A stretch of DNA of 64,000 nucleotides from Actinorhabdospora filicis (GTDB lineage Bacteria > Actinomycetota > Actinomycetes > Mycobacteriales > Micromonosporaceae): contig NZ_BSTX01000001.1 in NCBI RefSeq assembly GCF_030269765.1, forward strand, positions 2,225,571-2,289,570, given 5' to 3'. Both the position numbers and the translations under genes were made by a program. Below are positions 27,981-35,695 of the stretch, in pieces. The stretch's first letter is position 1, and each line of letters begins with the position of its first letter. The notes under the pieces were generated by a model. That model saw nothing but the letters and a program-made list of their open reading frames with translations, ran no database searches and had not been told where the DNA came from.

Positions 27981-29086
27981 GTGCCGTTCGTGTAGGTGTG
28001 CTCTTCGGCGGCCCCTCGGCCGAGCGCCAGGTCTCGGGCGCGTCCGCGCTGGGCGTCGCGCGCGCCATGGACCGCACCCGCTTCACCCCCGTCGTCATCG
28101 GCGTCGGCCGCGACGGCGCGTTCCACCTCCTTCCCGAGGACGTCGTCAAGGGCTTCATCGAGCAGGCCCCGAGCGCGCTGGCCATCGACGACCGCCTTGA
28201 GGTGAGCGGCCCGGTCGTGGAGTTCCGCGCCGTGCGCACCGAGGCGAAGGTCGACATCGTCCTGGACGGCCGGGTCGTGGACACCCTCGACTTCCTGTTC
28301 CCCGTGCTGCACGGCCCCTTCGGCGAGGACGGCGTCATCCAGGGCTACTTCGAGGCCCTCGGCGTGCCCTACGCGGGCTGCGGCGTGGCCGCCTCGGCGG
28401 TCGGCATGGACAAGGTCGCCATGAAGCGCGCCTTCATCGCCGACGGCATCCCCGTGACCCCGCACGTGTGGGTCGACGAGGTCAACTGGGCCACCACCGA
28501 CCCCGCCGAGCTCGTCAAGGACCTCGTCCCGCCGCTCTTCGTGAAGCCGGCCAACATGGGCTCCTCGATCGGCATCAGCAAGGTCGAGGACGTCGCGGAC
28601 CTGGCCAAGGCGGTCGAGGCCGCCTTCGCCTTCGACCCGGTCGTCGTCATCGAGCAGGGCGTCAATGCCCGCGAGCTGGAGACCGGCGTCCTGGGCGGCT
28701 TCAACCCCGAGGTGTGCTGCGTGGGCGAGGTGACCGTCGCCGACGGCCACTTCGACTTCGAGCAGAAGTACCGGGGCACCGAGGACCCGATGATCGTCCC
28801 CGCGAAGATCTCCGAGGAGCTGTCGGAGGAGATGCGCCACCTGGCGCTCAAGGTGTTCCGCGCGGTCGGCGGCTGGGGCCTGGCGCGCGTCGACTTCCTC
28901 TACGACGACGCCGCCGGGAAGGTCTACGTCAACGAGCTGAACACGCTCCCCGGCTTCACCGCGCACTCCATGTACCCGAAGGTGTGGGCCGCCTCGGGCG
29001 TGACCTACCAGGAGCTCATCACCCGGCTCATCGACCTGGGCTTCGAGCGGCACGAGCGCTACTCCGGGAAGAGGAACGCCGGGTGA
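27977..29086 (+). CDS. ddl: D-alanine--D-alanine ligase
   Basis: A 369-residue ATP-grasp enzyme making D-Ala-D-Ala for peptidoglycan. Landmarks are RVGVLFGGPSAER at the start, LHGPFGEDG near residue 113, KPANMGSSIGISKV near 192 and NELNTLPGFT near 320. In the omega loop FDFEQKY keeps the Tyr typical of D-Ala-D-Ala ligases, rather than the His of VanA (D-Lac) or Phe of VanC (D-Ser). Its start overlaps the dehydratase stop and its stop overlaps the dipeptidase start. Confidence 0.95.
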   Translation: MSAVRVGVLFGGPSAERQVSGASALGVARAMDRTRFTPVVIGVGRDGAFHLLPEDVVKGFIEQAPSALAIDDRLEVSGPVVEFRAVRTEAKVDIVLDGRVVDTLDFLFPVLHGPFGEDGVIQGYFEALGVPYAGCGVAASAVGMDKVAMKRAFIADGIPVTPHVWVDEVNWATTDPAELVKDLVPPLFVKPANMGSSIGISKVEDVADLAKAVEAAFAFDPVVVIEQGVNARELETGVLGGFNPEVCCVGEVTVADGHFDFEQKYRGTEDPMIVPAKISEELSEEMRHLALKVFRAVGGWGLARVDFLYDDAAGKVYVNELNTLPGFTAHSMYPKVWAASGVTYQELITRLIDLGFERHERYSGKRNAG

Positions 29087-29724
29087 TCCTGCTGTCCGAC
29101 CCCCGCGTCGCGGCCGTCCCCAGCCGCGACAACGGCGAGGCGATGGTCGATCTGCGCGAGGTGCCGGAGATCCGCCTGGACGGCCGTTACGCCGACCCCG
29201 ACGGCTGGTACGCCCGCATCCGCGAGGCCGTGCTGGACAAGCTGCTGCGCGCGCAGGCGATGCTGCCCGACGGGATGCGGCTGCTGATCACCGAGGCCTA
29301 CCGGCCCCCGGCACTCCAGCGGAAGTACTTCGAGGGTTACAAGGACAAGCTGCGCGCGGCCAACCCCGGCTGGGACGAGGCCCTCCTGCACGTGGAGGCC
29401 TCGAAGTTCGTCTCCCCGCCCGAGGTCGCCCCGCACGGCACCGGCGGCACCGTCGACCTGACCCTCTGCACGCCGGACGGGGTGGAGCTCGACATGGGCA
29501 CCGCCGTCGACGCCAGCCCGGTCGACTCGCGCAACCGCTGCTTCACCGCGTCCCCGGACGTCATCGGCGAGGCCCGCCGCAACCGCGACGCGCTGTCGAA
29601 GGTGCTGCTGGGCGTGGGCATGGTCAACTACCCCACCGAGTGGTGGCACTGGTCCTACGGGGACCGCTACTGGGCGCTCTCGCTGAACGCGACGCACACC
29701 CGGTACGGGCCCGTCGAGCTGTGA
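29083..29724 (+). CDS. VanX-like D-Ala-D-Ala dipeptidase (M15D)
   Basis: A 213-residue zinc peptidase starting at the GTG that overlaps the ddl stop. The metal site HGTGGTVDLTL (HxxGxxxD) lies near residue 123, and the second part EWWHWSYGDRYWAL (ExWH) near residue 185 supplies the catalytic Glu and zinc His. The family cleaves free D-Ala-D-Ala. No VanH or VanA is present, so this is not a classic vancomycin-resistance cassette; a recycling or pool-control role is more likely. Its stop overlaps the PAP2 start. Confidence 0.9.
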   Translation: MILLSDPRVAAVPSRDNGEAMVDLREVPEIRLDGRYADPDGWYARIREAVLDKLLRAQAMLPDGMRLLITEAYRPPALQRKYFEGYKDKLRAANPGWDEALLHVEASKFVSPPEVAPHGTGGTVDLTLCTPDGVELDMGTAVDASPVDSRNRCFTASPDVIGEARRNRDALSKVLLGVGMVNYPTEWWHWSYGDRYWALSLNATHTRYGPVEL

Positions 29725-30368
29725 GGAACCGCTGGCTGGCCGCCGGTGCGCTCTGCGCGCTGGCGGCCGCCGTCGTCTACGTCCTCTCGGTGTGGACCTG
29801 GACCGGGCAGGTCGTGGAGAACCGCGCGCTCGACCGGGCGATGGGTCCCGGGCCCGCGACGGACCTGGCGCTGGCCGCGCTGAGCCTGGTGGGCTCGCCG
29901 CCGCTGATCCTGGCCGCGTTCGCGCTGATCGCGCTCACCGGCGCGCTGACCCGCACGGCTTCCGCGCGGCGGCGGGTGCGCTTCGGCGTGGCGGGAGCGG
30001 GCGTGGCGATGCTGTCGGTGGCGATCACCGAGGTCCTCAAGTACGGGCTGCCGCGGCCGCTGCTGGACGACGCGGGCGCACCCCTGCACAACTCGTTCCC
30101 GTCGGGCCACACGACCGTCGCGGCGGGCGTCGCCTTCGGGCTGATGCTGGCACTGCCGCCGCGCCTGCGCGTCCCGGCGATGCTGCCGCTGGGCGCGGCG
30201 GTCGCCCTGATCGGCGGGCTGACGGTGCTGACCGGCTGGCACCGGGTCAGTGACATCGCCGGGTCGGTGCTGGTCTCGGCGGCGCTGTTCTGCGCGGCGG
30301 GCGCGTGGCTGGGGCTGCCGGAGACTCTTCAGAAAGGGGAGTCCCGGGAGACGCCCGACACGCCCTAG
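29721..30368 (+). CDS. PAP2 superfamily phosphatase
   Basis: A 215-residue membrane protein with about five or six TM segments. The tripartite PAP2 signature is present: KYGLPRP near residue 110, PSGHTT near 131 and GWHRVSD near 175 (His nucleophile region). It dephosphorylates a lipid (pyro)phosphate on the outer face; with ddl and the dipeptidase upstream, undecaprenyl pyrophosphate recycling is a reasonable inference. GTG 29721 overlaps the dipeptidase stop. apt starts 9 bases beyond its stop. Confidence 0.88.
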   Translation: MRNRWLAAGALCALAAAVVYVLSVWTWTGQVVENRALDRAMGPGPATDLALAALSLVGSPPLILAAFALIALTGALTRTASARRRVRFGVAGAGVAMLSVAITEVLKYGLPRPLLDDAGAPLHNSFPSGHTTVAAGVAFGLMLALPPRLRVPAMLPLGAAVALIGGLTVLTGWHRVSDIAGSVLVSAALFCAAGAWLGLPETLQKGESRETPDTP

Positions 30369-30377
30369 GCTGGTTCC

Positions 30378-30890
30378 GTGGATCTCACCGACTACATCCC
30401 GTCCGTGGCCGACTTCCCGATCCCGGGCGTCAGCTTCAAGGACATCACGCCGCTGCTGGCCTCCCCCGAGGCGTTCCGGGAGTCCGTGGACCGGCTCATC
30501 GAGGGCACCGCCGGGCTGGGCTTCGACAAGATCGCCGCCTTCGACGCGCGCGGGTTCCTGTGGGCGGCGCCGATGGCCTACCAGCTGGCCCTGCCGATCA
30601 TCCCGATCCGCAAGGCCGGGAAGCTGCCGCGCGAGGCCGTCTCCGACACCTATCGGGGCGAGTACGACGACGTCGTGGTGGAGATGCACGCCGACGCGGT
30701 GGGCCCGGGGGACCGCGTCCTGCTGGTGGACGACGTGATCGCCACCGGCGAGTCGATGCGCTCTGGCTGCCGTCTGGTGGAGCGGCTGGGCGGGACGGTC
30801 GCGGGCTGCGCGGCGGTCATCGAGCTGACCTTCCTGGGTGCGGCGGAGAAGCTGACGGCGTACCCGGTGGTCTCGCTGGTGCGTTTCTAG
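30378..30890 (+). CDS. apt: Adenine phosphoribosyltransferase
   Basis: A 170-residue type I PRTase of normal length. PIPGVSFKDITPLL near residue 16 and FDARGFLWAAP near 57 are APRT features. The PRPP loop VLLVDDVIATGES lies near residue 117. It converts adenine and PRPP to AMP. GTG 30378 is preceded by TAGGCT 6 bases upstream, a possible leaderless -10, so it may be transcribed independently as well as from the ddl operon. Actinobacterial apt usually sits with secDF/relA; here it follows cell-wall genes. Confidence 0.92.
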   Translation: MDLTDYIPSVADFPIPGVSFKDITPLLASPEAFRESVDRLIEGTAGLGFDKIAAFDARGFLWAAPMAYQLALPIIPIRKAGKLPREAVSDTYRGEYDDVVVEMHADAVGPGDRVLLVDDVIATGESMRSGCRLVERLGGTVAGCAAVIELTFLGAAEKLTAYPVVSLVRF

Positions 30891-31165
30891 GCCGCCTCCT
30901 TAAATCGCCGCTAAATCACCGTTCGGGAATCGCCGGGCCCGGCCGGGCTCGCAAGCGCTTGCTCCGGCGCGTCCCGCGTGACTGGAAAGCTGTCCCACCA
31001 GCGCTTCTGCACCCCTCCACAGTGGACGATGTGGGTACCGGGCCGCCACCGGGCGTCCCGGTTCCCACCGGTAGCATCGCCGTTACTCGTCAGGATCTTC
31101 CCCTCCGCGCGGACTCCCCTCTTCGCACTGTTCGCGCGGTTCCGTGACCAGTGAAAGCAGGCGAC

Positions 31166-31540
31166 ATGACCGCTGCCGAAACCTCCTTCTACGACCAGCT
31201 CGGCGGAGCCCCCACCATCAAGGAGGCCGTGGACCGCTTCTACGTCCGCGTCCTCGACGACGCCGAGCTCGCGCCCTACTTCGTCGACACCGACGTCATC
31301 CAGCTCAAGCGCCACCAGGTCCTGCTGCTGTCGCAGGTCCTGGGCGGCCCGACCGCCTACGAGGGCCGCGATCTGGCCACCGCGCACGCGGGCATGGCCA
31401 TCACCGGCGAGCACTACGCCAAGGTGGGCTCGCACCTCATGGGCGTCCTCGGTGAGATGGGCGCGCCCGCGCACATCGCCGCCGCCGTCGAGGACACCCT
31501 GAAGGCGGTGCGGCCCGACATCGTCGCCACGGAGTCCTGA
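31166..31540 (+). CDS. glbN: Group I truncated haemoglobin
   Basis: A 124-residue 2-on-2 globin. It opens with SFYDQLGGAPTIKEAVDRFY, typical of group I. The distal region RHQVLLLSQVLGGP and the proximal-His segment ATAHAGMAITGEHY follow. It likely binds O2 and NO for NO detoxification. ATG 31166 is preceded by AGCAGG. The flavohaemoprotein starts 2 bases after its stop, implying co-translation and a joint NO-defence role. Confidence 0.92.
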   Translation: MTAAETSFYDQLGGAPTIKEAVDRFYVRVLDDAELAPYFVDTDVIQLKRHQVLLLSQVLGGPTAYEGRDLATAHAGMAITGEHYAKVGSHLMGVLGEMGAPAHIAAAVEDTLKAVRPDIVATES

Positions 31541-31542
31541 GC

Positions 31543-32676
31543 GTGGTCGACGCCGCGCGCCTGAAGTGGAGCTGGGGCGAGGTCGCCGCGCACGGCGACC
31601 AGGTCCCGCTCTTCTTCTACTCCACCTTGTTCCTGGAGCACCCCGAGGTCCGGGAGATGTTCCCGGTGAGCATGGCCGCCCAGCGCGACCGGCTGGTCAC
31701 CGCGCTCGGCCGAGTGGTGTCCGATGTGGACAACGTGGACGCCCTGGTCCCGTTCCTCCAGCAACTGGGACGCGACCACCGCAAGTTCGCCGTGGTCGCC
31801 GACCACTACCCGGCCGTCGGCGCGGCCCTGCTGCACACCCTGGAGCACTTCCTGGGCGCGCACTGGACGCCGGAGCTGGAGAAGGACTGGACGGCCGCCT
31901 ACGGCATCGTCGCCGAGGTGATGTCCGGTGCCGCCGAGGACTCCGCCCGGCAGACGCCCTCGTGGTGGGACGCCGAGGTGGTCTCCCACGACCGCCGCGC
32001 CATCGACCTCGCGGTGATCCGCGTCGTCCCCGACCAGCGCCTGGATTACCTGCCCGGACAGTCGATCGCGGTGGAGAGCCCCTACCGCCCTCGCATGTGG
32101 CGGCAGTACTCCCCCGCGAACGCGCCCAGGCCCGACGGGACGATCGACTTCCACGTCCGCCTCGCCGACGCCGGGCAGGTCTCACCGGCGCTGGTGGAGT
32201 TCACCCGCCCCGGCGACCGGCTCCGGCTGGCCGCGCCCATGGGCACCGGGCTGGTGCTGCCGGACGGGCCGCCGCGCCATGTCCTGATGCTGGCCGGTGG
32301 CACCGGACTGGCGCCCCTGAAGGCGCTGACCGAGCAGATCGCGTCCTTTCAGGACGGACGCCGGGTGTACCTGTACTGGGGCGTCCGGCATGCGGGGGAT
32401 CTGTACGACCTGCCGGCGCTGCGGGAGTTCGCCGAGCGCAGCGAGTGGTTCCACGTGGTGCCGGTGGTGGCGGCCGGGCCGGGTCCCCACACCGGGCAGG
32501 CGGTCGGGGTCGCGCTGCGCCAGGCGCGCTGGCTGGATTGCGACGTGTTCGTGTGCGGCCCGCCAGGGATGGTGAGTCAGAGCGTGGCGGCGCTGGGGCA
32601 CGCGGGGATTCCGGAGGGGCAGATCCATTGGGAGTCCGGAGTCTCCGGCCTTCCTGCTGAGGAGGCACTGTCGTGA
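31543..32676 (+). CDS. Flavohaemoprotein (globin-FAD/NAD oxidoreductase)
   Basis: A 377-residue fusion. Residues ~1-140 are a globin (LFFYSTLFLEHPEVREMF with the B10 Tyr; GRDHRKF with the likely proximal His). Residues ~145-240 are an FAD domain with RQYS, and the rest is an NAD domain (MLAGGTGLAPLKA, CGPPGM). It should use NAD(P)H to turn NO and O2 into nitrate. GTG 31543 lies 2 bases after the truncated haemoglobin gene; its own stop overlaps the DivIVA-like gene (GTGA). Confidence 0.92.
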   Translation: MVDAARLKWSWGEVAAHGDQVPLFFYSTLFLEHPEVREMFPVSMAAQRDRLVTALGRVVSDVDNVDALVPFLQQLGRDHRKFAVVADHYPAVGAALLHTLEHFLGAHWTPELEKDWTAAYGIVAEVMSGAAEDSARQTPSWWDAEVVSHDRRAIDLAVIRVVPDQRLDYLPGQSIAVESPYRPRMWRQYSPANAPRPDGTIDFHVRLADAGQVSPALVEFTRPGDRLRLAAPMGTGLVLPDGPPRHVLMLAGGTGLAPLKALTEQIASFQDGRRVYLYWGVRHAGDLYDLPALREFAERSEWFHVVPVVAAGPGPHTGQAVGVALRQARWLDCDVFVCGPPGMVSQSVAALGHAGIPEGQIHWESGVSGLPAEEALS

Positions 32677-33212
32677 GCGGTGACGCGGGTATCGAGCGGG
32701 CGGGACGGCTCAGCCCGGAACGGATCAGGCATACCGAGTTCAGCCGCACCACGCTTGGGCGGCGCGGGTACAACGTGGAGGAAGTGGACCGGTTCCTCGG
32801 GCGGCTCGCGGAGGACCTGGCGGCGCGGGACGCGCGCGAGGCGCGGCTGCGGACCGAGATCGAGACGGTGAAGAACGCGCTGAAGGATTGGCAGTCGAGT
32901 AACTCGCGTGCTCCGCGGGCTCGGCCTGCTCCGGAGGCGATCAACTTGCTGTCGCAGGCGCAGCAGCAGGCGGATTCTTATATCGCGCAGGCGCAGGACT
33001 ACTGCCGGCAGTTGGTGGGGCAGGCGCGGGGGCAGGCGGACGCGGTATTGACGCAGGCGCAGGTGGCGGCGGCGCAGGTTGTGGAGTCGAGTGAGCTGAC
33101 GGAGAAGCTGGATCGGACGCGGGCGTTTTTGGAGGCGATCGGGGCGGTGGAGGCGCAGTTGAAGGCGGCGCGGGAGAGGTTGGCGGATGAGGTGGAGAGG
33201 TTGGGGGGGTAG
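32673..33212 (+). CDS. DivIVA-domain coiled-coil protein
   Basis: A 179-residue protein. The short DivIVA N-terminal motif (RIRHTEFSRTTLGRRGYNVEEVDRFL) spans residues ~18-45, with a following coiled coil, an Ala/Gln-rich helix (QAQQQADSYIAQAQDY) and a second coiled coil to the end. Such proteins mark poles or septa, or act as scaffolds. GTG 32673 overlaps the flavohaemoprotein stop, an unexpected partner. The final codons run into a poly-G tract just before a 13-bp minisatellite. Confidence 0.85.
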   Translation: MSGDAGIERAGRLSPERIRHTEFSRTTLGRRGYNVEEVDRFLGRLAEDLAARDAREARLRTEIETVKNALKDWQSSNSRAPRARPAPEAINLLSQAQQQADSYIAQAQDYCRQLVGQARGQADAVLTQAQVAAAQVVESSELTEKLDRTRAFLEAIGAVEAQLKAARERLADEVERLGG

Positions 33213-33240
33213 GGGGTTGCTCCGCCCTCTTTCCCCCACC

Positions 33241-33370
33241 CTCTTCCCCCACCCTCTTCCCCCACCCTCTTCCCCCACCCTCTTCCCCCGCCCTCTTCCC
33301 CCGCCCTCTTCCCCCGCCCTCTTCCCCCGCCCTCTTCCCCCGCCCTCTTCCCCCGCCCTCTTCCCCCGCC
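33241..33370. repeat. 13-bp minisatellite, 10 copies
   Basis: The unit CTCTTCCCCC(A/G)CC occurs ten times with exact 13-base spacing, flanked by a copy with one extra T at 33227 and a broken copy at 33371. The first units carry A, later ones G, showing two sub-variants in blocks. Slippage expansion is the likely origin. Confidence 0.95.
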
Positions 33371-33838
33371 CTCTTTCGGCTTGCGGGCCGTGGGCATCAC
33401 CCAGCCCACGCCCCGGGCCGCCGGGGTCGCACCGTCTCACCGGCCGGGGTTCACCTCACGAGGCCGCGCCCAGTAGCCTCCAGCCGCCTCGCCTTGGGTC
33501 TCACCCGCTCGCTGCCTCGGCCCCGCGCTGCCTCAGCCCACGCCGCCTTCTTCTCGCCTCTTCCCCGCCCGCCACCTCTCGCCCCGCCATCTCTCGCCCC
33601 GCCATCTCTCGGCTTGCGGGCCACGCGCCTCACCCCGGCCCGCGCCCGGCCACCGGGGTCACCCCACCCCAGCGACTTACCCGCCCTCAGCCTCGCCCCA
33701 TCCCCGCACCACCCCGGCCCACACCGGCCTCGTCGTGCCCCTCCCCCTTGGCCCGGCCCTTCCATCCCCACCCTGATCGTTCGGCGTGCTGCCTGCGGAT
33801 CTTCCGTCGTTCGGCCTCGGCGACGGTGAACGAGGAAC

Positions 33839-33879
33839 CTGGGGGTGTCAAGACGGAAGAGCTGTCTTGACACCCCCAG
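33839..33879. other. Perfect 16-bp inverted repeat hairpin
   Basis: Arms at 33839-33854 and 33864-33879 are perfectly complementary (CTGGGGGTGTCAAGAC and its complement) around a 9-base loop. Each arm contains TTGACA on one strand. No U-run follows either way. It lies about 235 bases beyond the stop of the minus-strand AraC-type gene, so it could be a distal terminator, an operator, or the end of a small mobile element; none is proven. Confidence 0.7.
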
Positions 33880-34114
33880 AACCCTTCGTCTCACCCTCAC
33901 CGCACCAGGCTCCGCATCGCACCCGGCCGGTCTAACGTCACCGGCCTTGTTCTCGGGCCGGCTTCACCCATCGCCGTGTGGGTGGCCCGGCTCTTGCCTT
34001 CGTCGCACGCCGGTCTTCACGCTGCCCTCCTTCTCCCCATGCCCCTCACCTCTCCCCCTTCCCCCTCGCCTTTCTCTTCCCCTTTCTCCTCGTCCTTTCC
34101 TCGTCTCTTTCGCC

Positions 34115-35029
34115 CTACCCCCTGAACGTCCTCCGGTAGTCCCGGGGCGCCACCCCTCGCCTGCGCGCGAACTGCCTTCGCAGTGCCGCCGCCGAGCCGT
34201 AGCCGACGTGGTGGGCGATCTCCTCCACCGACAGGTCGCCGCCTTCCAGTAGCTCCTCCGCTCGTCGCAGCCTTCGTTCCGTCAGCCAGGCGTGTGGGCT
34301 TTGCCCGGTGGCGTCTTTGAATCTGCGGGCGAATCCGCGTTCGCTCACCAGGGCGCGGCGGGCCAGGTCGGCGACGGTGATGTTCTTCGCGAGGTTTTCC
34401 TGTGCCCAGTCGGTGATGTGGGCCAGGCGGTCGTCGGTTACTTCGGCGACGGGGGTTGTGGCGTATTGGCGTTGGCCGCCTTCGCGGTGGGGTGGGATGA
34501 CCATGGCGCGGGCTATTTCTCCGGCTTTGCGGGCTCCGAGTTCTCTCCTGATCACGTGGAGGCAGAGGTCTGCCGCCGCTGCCACTCCTGCGCCCGTCAG
34601 TAGGCGGCCTTCGTCGACGTATAGGGCGTCGGGAGTGACGGTGATGTTCGGGTGGGTTTGGGCTAGCCGGTCGGTGAAGGCCCAGTGGGTGGTCGCGTGG
34701 CGTCCGTCGAGCAGTCCTGTGGCGGCGAGCATGAAGGCGCCGACGCAGGGGGCGGCGACGATGGCCTTCGTCTTTCGCAGGATGGCGGTCAGGTCTTGCG
34801 AGGGTGGGTCGTCGTGGCCTTCGCCGGGCAGCAAGAGGATCAGGTCGGCCTTCTTCAATCGGTCGAGTCCGTGTTCTATGTGGACGGTGAGGCCGACGTC
34901 CGTCGTCAGTGGGCCGGTGGTGTCGGCGCAGTAGGCGAAGGTGAAGGGTGGGCGGTTGAAGATCTCGCCGACCACGCCGACGGTGTGGATTCCGGCGCCG
35001 GGGCGCAGGTAGGCGGCCACGTTCTGCAT
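34115..35029 (-). CDS. GlxA family AraC-type transcriptional regulator
   Basis: A 304-residue protein. Residues ~1-170 form a DJ-1/PfpI-like amidotransferase fold (CVGAFMLAATGLLDGRHATTHW around residue 95 with the Cys of the elbow). Residues ~205-304 form an AraC double helix-turn-helix (ITVADLARRALVSERGFARRF, SVEEIAHHVGYGSAAALRRQF). The frame continues upstream for over 900 codons, but that part is antisense to the STAND gene; ATG 35029 is the natural start. It diverges from the MBL gene 81 bases away, a likely target. Confidence 0.9.
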   Translation of the reverse strand: MQNVAAYLRPGAGIHTVGVVGEIFNRPPFTFAYCADTTGPLTTDVGLTVHIEHGLDRLKKADLILLLPGEGHDDPPSQDLTAILRKTKAIVAAPCVGAFMLAATGLLDGRHATTHWAFTDRLAQTHPNITVTPDALYVDEGRLLTGAGVAAAADLCLHVIRRELGARKAGEIARAMVIPPHREGGQRQYATTPVAEVTDDRLAHITDWAQENLAKNITVADLARRALVSERGFARRFKDATGQSPHAWLTERRLRRAEELLEGGDLSVEEIAHHVGYGSAAALRRQFARRRGVAPRDYRRTFRG

Positions 35030-35110
35030 GGCACGAGTTTGGCAGGAACGTTGCGGTGATGTACAGCTCGGCCACTGTTCTCGATCCGCTCGCGGCCCGA
35101 TGCTTGTGGC

Positions 35111-35695
35111 ATGGACATCGAGAGCAGCGCCACCTGGCAGATCCTCACCGTCGGCTACACCGGTTCCACGGGACCGGGTGTGGCCGCGACGGTCTCGTAC
35201 ATCACCGATGGCGATCACAAGATCGTCTTCGATCCGGGGATGGTCGAGTCGCCAGCGCGGATCCTCGAACCGCTCGCGGCTCTCGGGGTCGGGCCCGAGG
35301 ACGTCACCGATGTGATCCTGAGCCACCATCACCCGGACAACATCATGAACGCGGGCCTGTTCACGAAGGCGGCCGTGCACGACCACAAGGCGATCTACCG
35401 GGGGCACGGGTGGACGGTGCGGGACGCCGAGGGTTACGCGTTCACTCCTTCGCTGCGGCTGATCGCCACTCCGGGGCACAGCCACGAGGACATCACATTG
35501 CTGGCGGGGACGGCCGATGGCGTGGTGGCCTTCGCGGGTGACCTGTGGTGGCGTCCCGACGGCCCGGCCGAGGACCCGGTGGCGCCGGACCGCGATCAGC
35601 TTGCGGCCAGCCGGATGCGGGTGCTGGACCTGGCCGACATCATCGTGCCGGGGCACGGTCCGGCGTTCGCGGCGGGACCGGAGGCGGTGGTCTAG
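35111..35695 (+). CDS. Metallo-beta-lactamase fold hydrolase
   Basis: A 194-residue MBL-fold protein. The metal-site motif is LSHHHPDN near residue 72, with later ligands ATPGHSHED near 122, FAGDLWW near 142 and VPGHGPAF near 180. The canonical HxHxDH ends in His, but here the last position is Asn, so metal binding may be altered. Similar small MBL proteins resemble MBLAC1. ATG 35111 follows a weak Shine-Dalgarno. It diverges from a GlxA regulator and its stop overlaps the end of the convergent STAND gene. Confidence 0.8.
   Translation: MDIESSATWQILTVGYTGSTGPGVAATVSYITDGDHKIVFDPGMVESPARILEPLAALGVGPEDVTDVILSHHHPDNIMNAGLFTKAAVHDHKAIYRGHGWTVRDAEGYAFTPSLRLIATPGHSHEDITLLAGTADGVVAFAGDLWWRPDGPAEDPVAPDRDQLAASRMRVLDLADIIVPGHGPAFAAGPEAVV

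Larger units (their letters stand above)
33213..34114. other. Non-coding region with minisatellite and long hairpin
   Basis: No gene is seen. It contains a 13-bp minisatellite (listed), a duplicated ~60-bp block starting tcggcttgcgggcc at about 33376 and 33609, and a perfect hairpin at 33839-33879 (listed). The remaining DNA is C/T-rich on this strand (about 34020-34110 is almost pure pyrimidine), directly downstream of the minus-strand AraC-type gene. Confidence 0.65.

Noticed and set aside
27977..29724. Vancomycin-resistance (vanHAX) cluster
   Set aside because: No VanH dehydrogenase or D-Lac ligase; the Ddl omega loop has the D-Ala Tyr; no VanRS.
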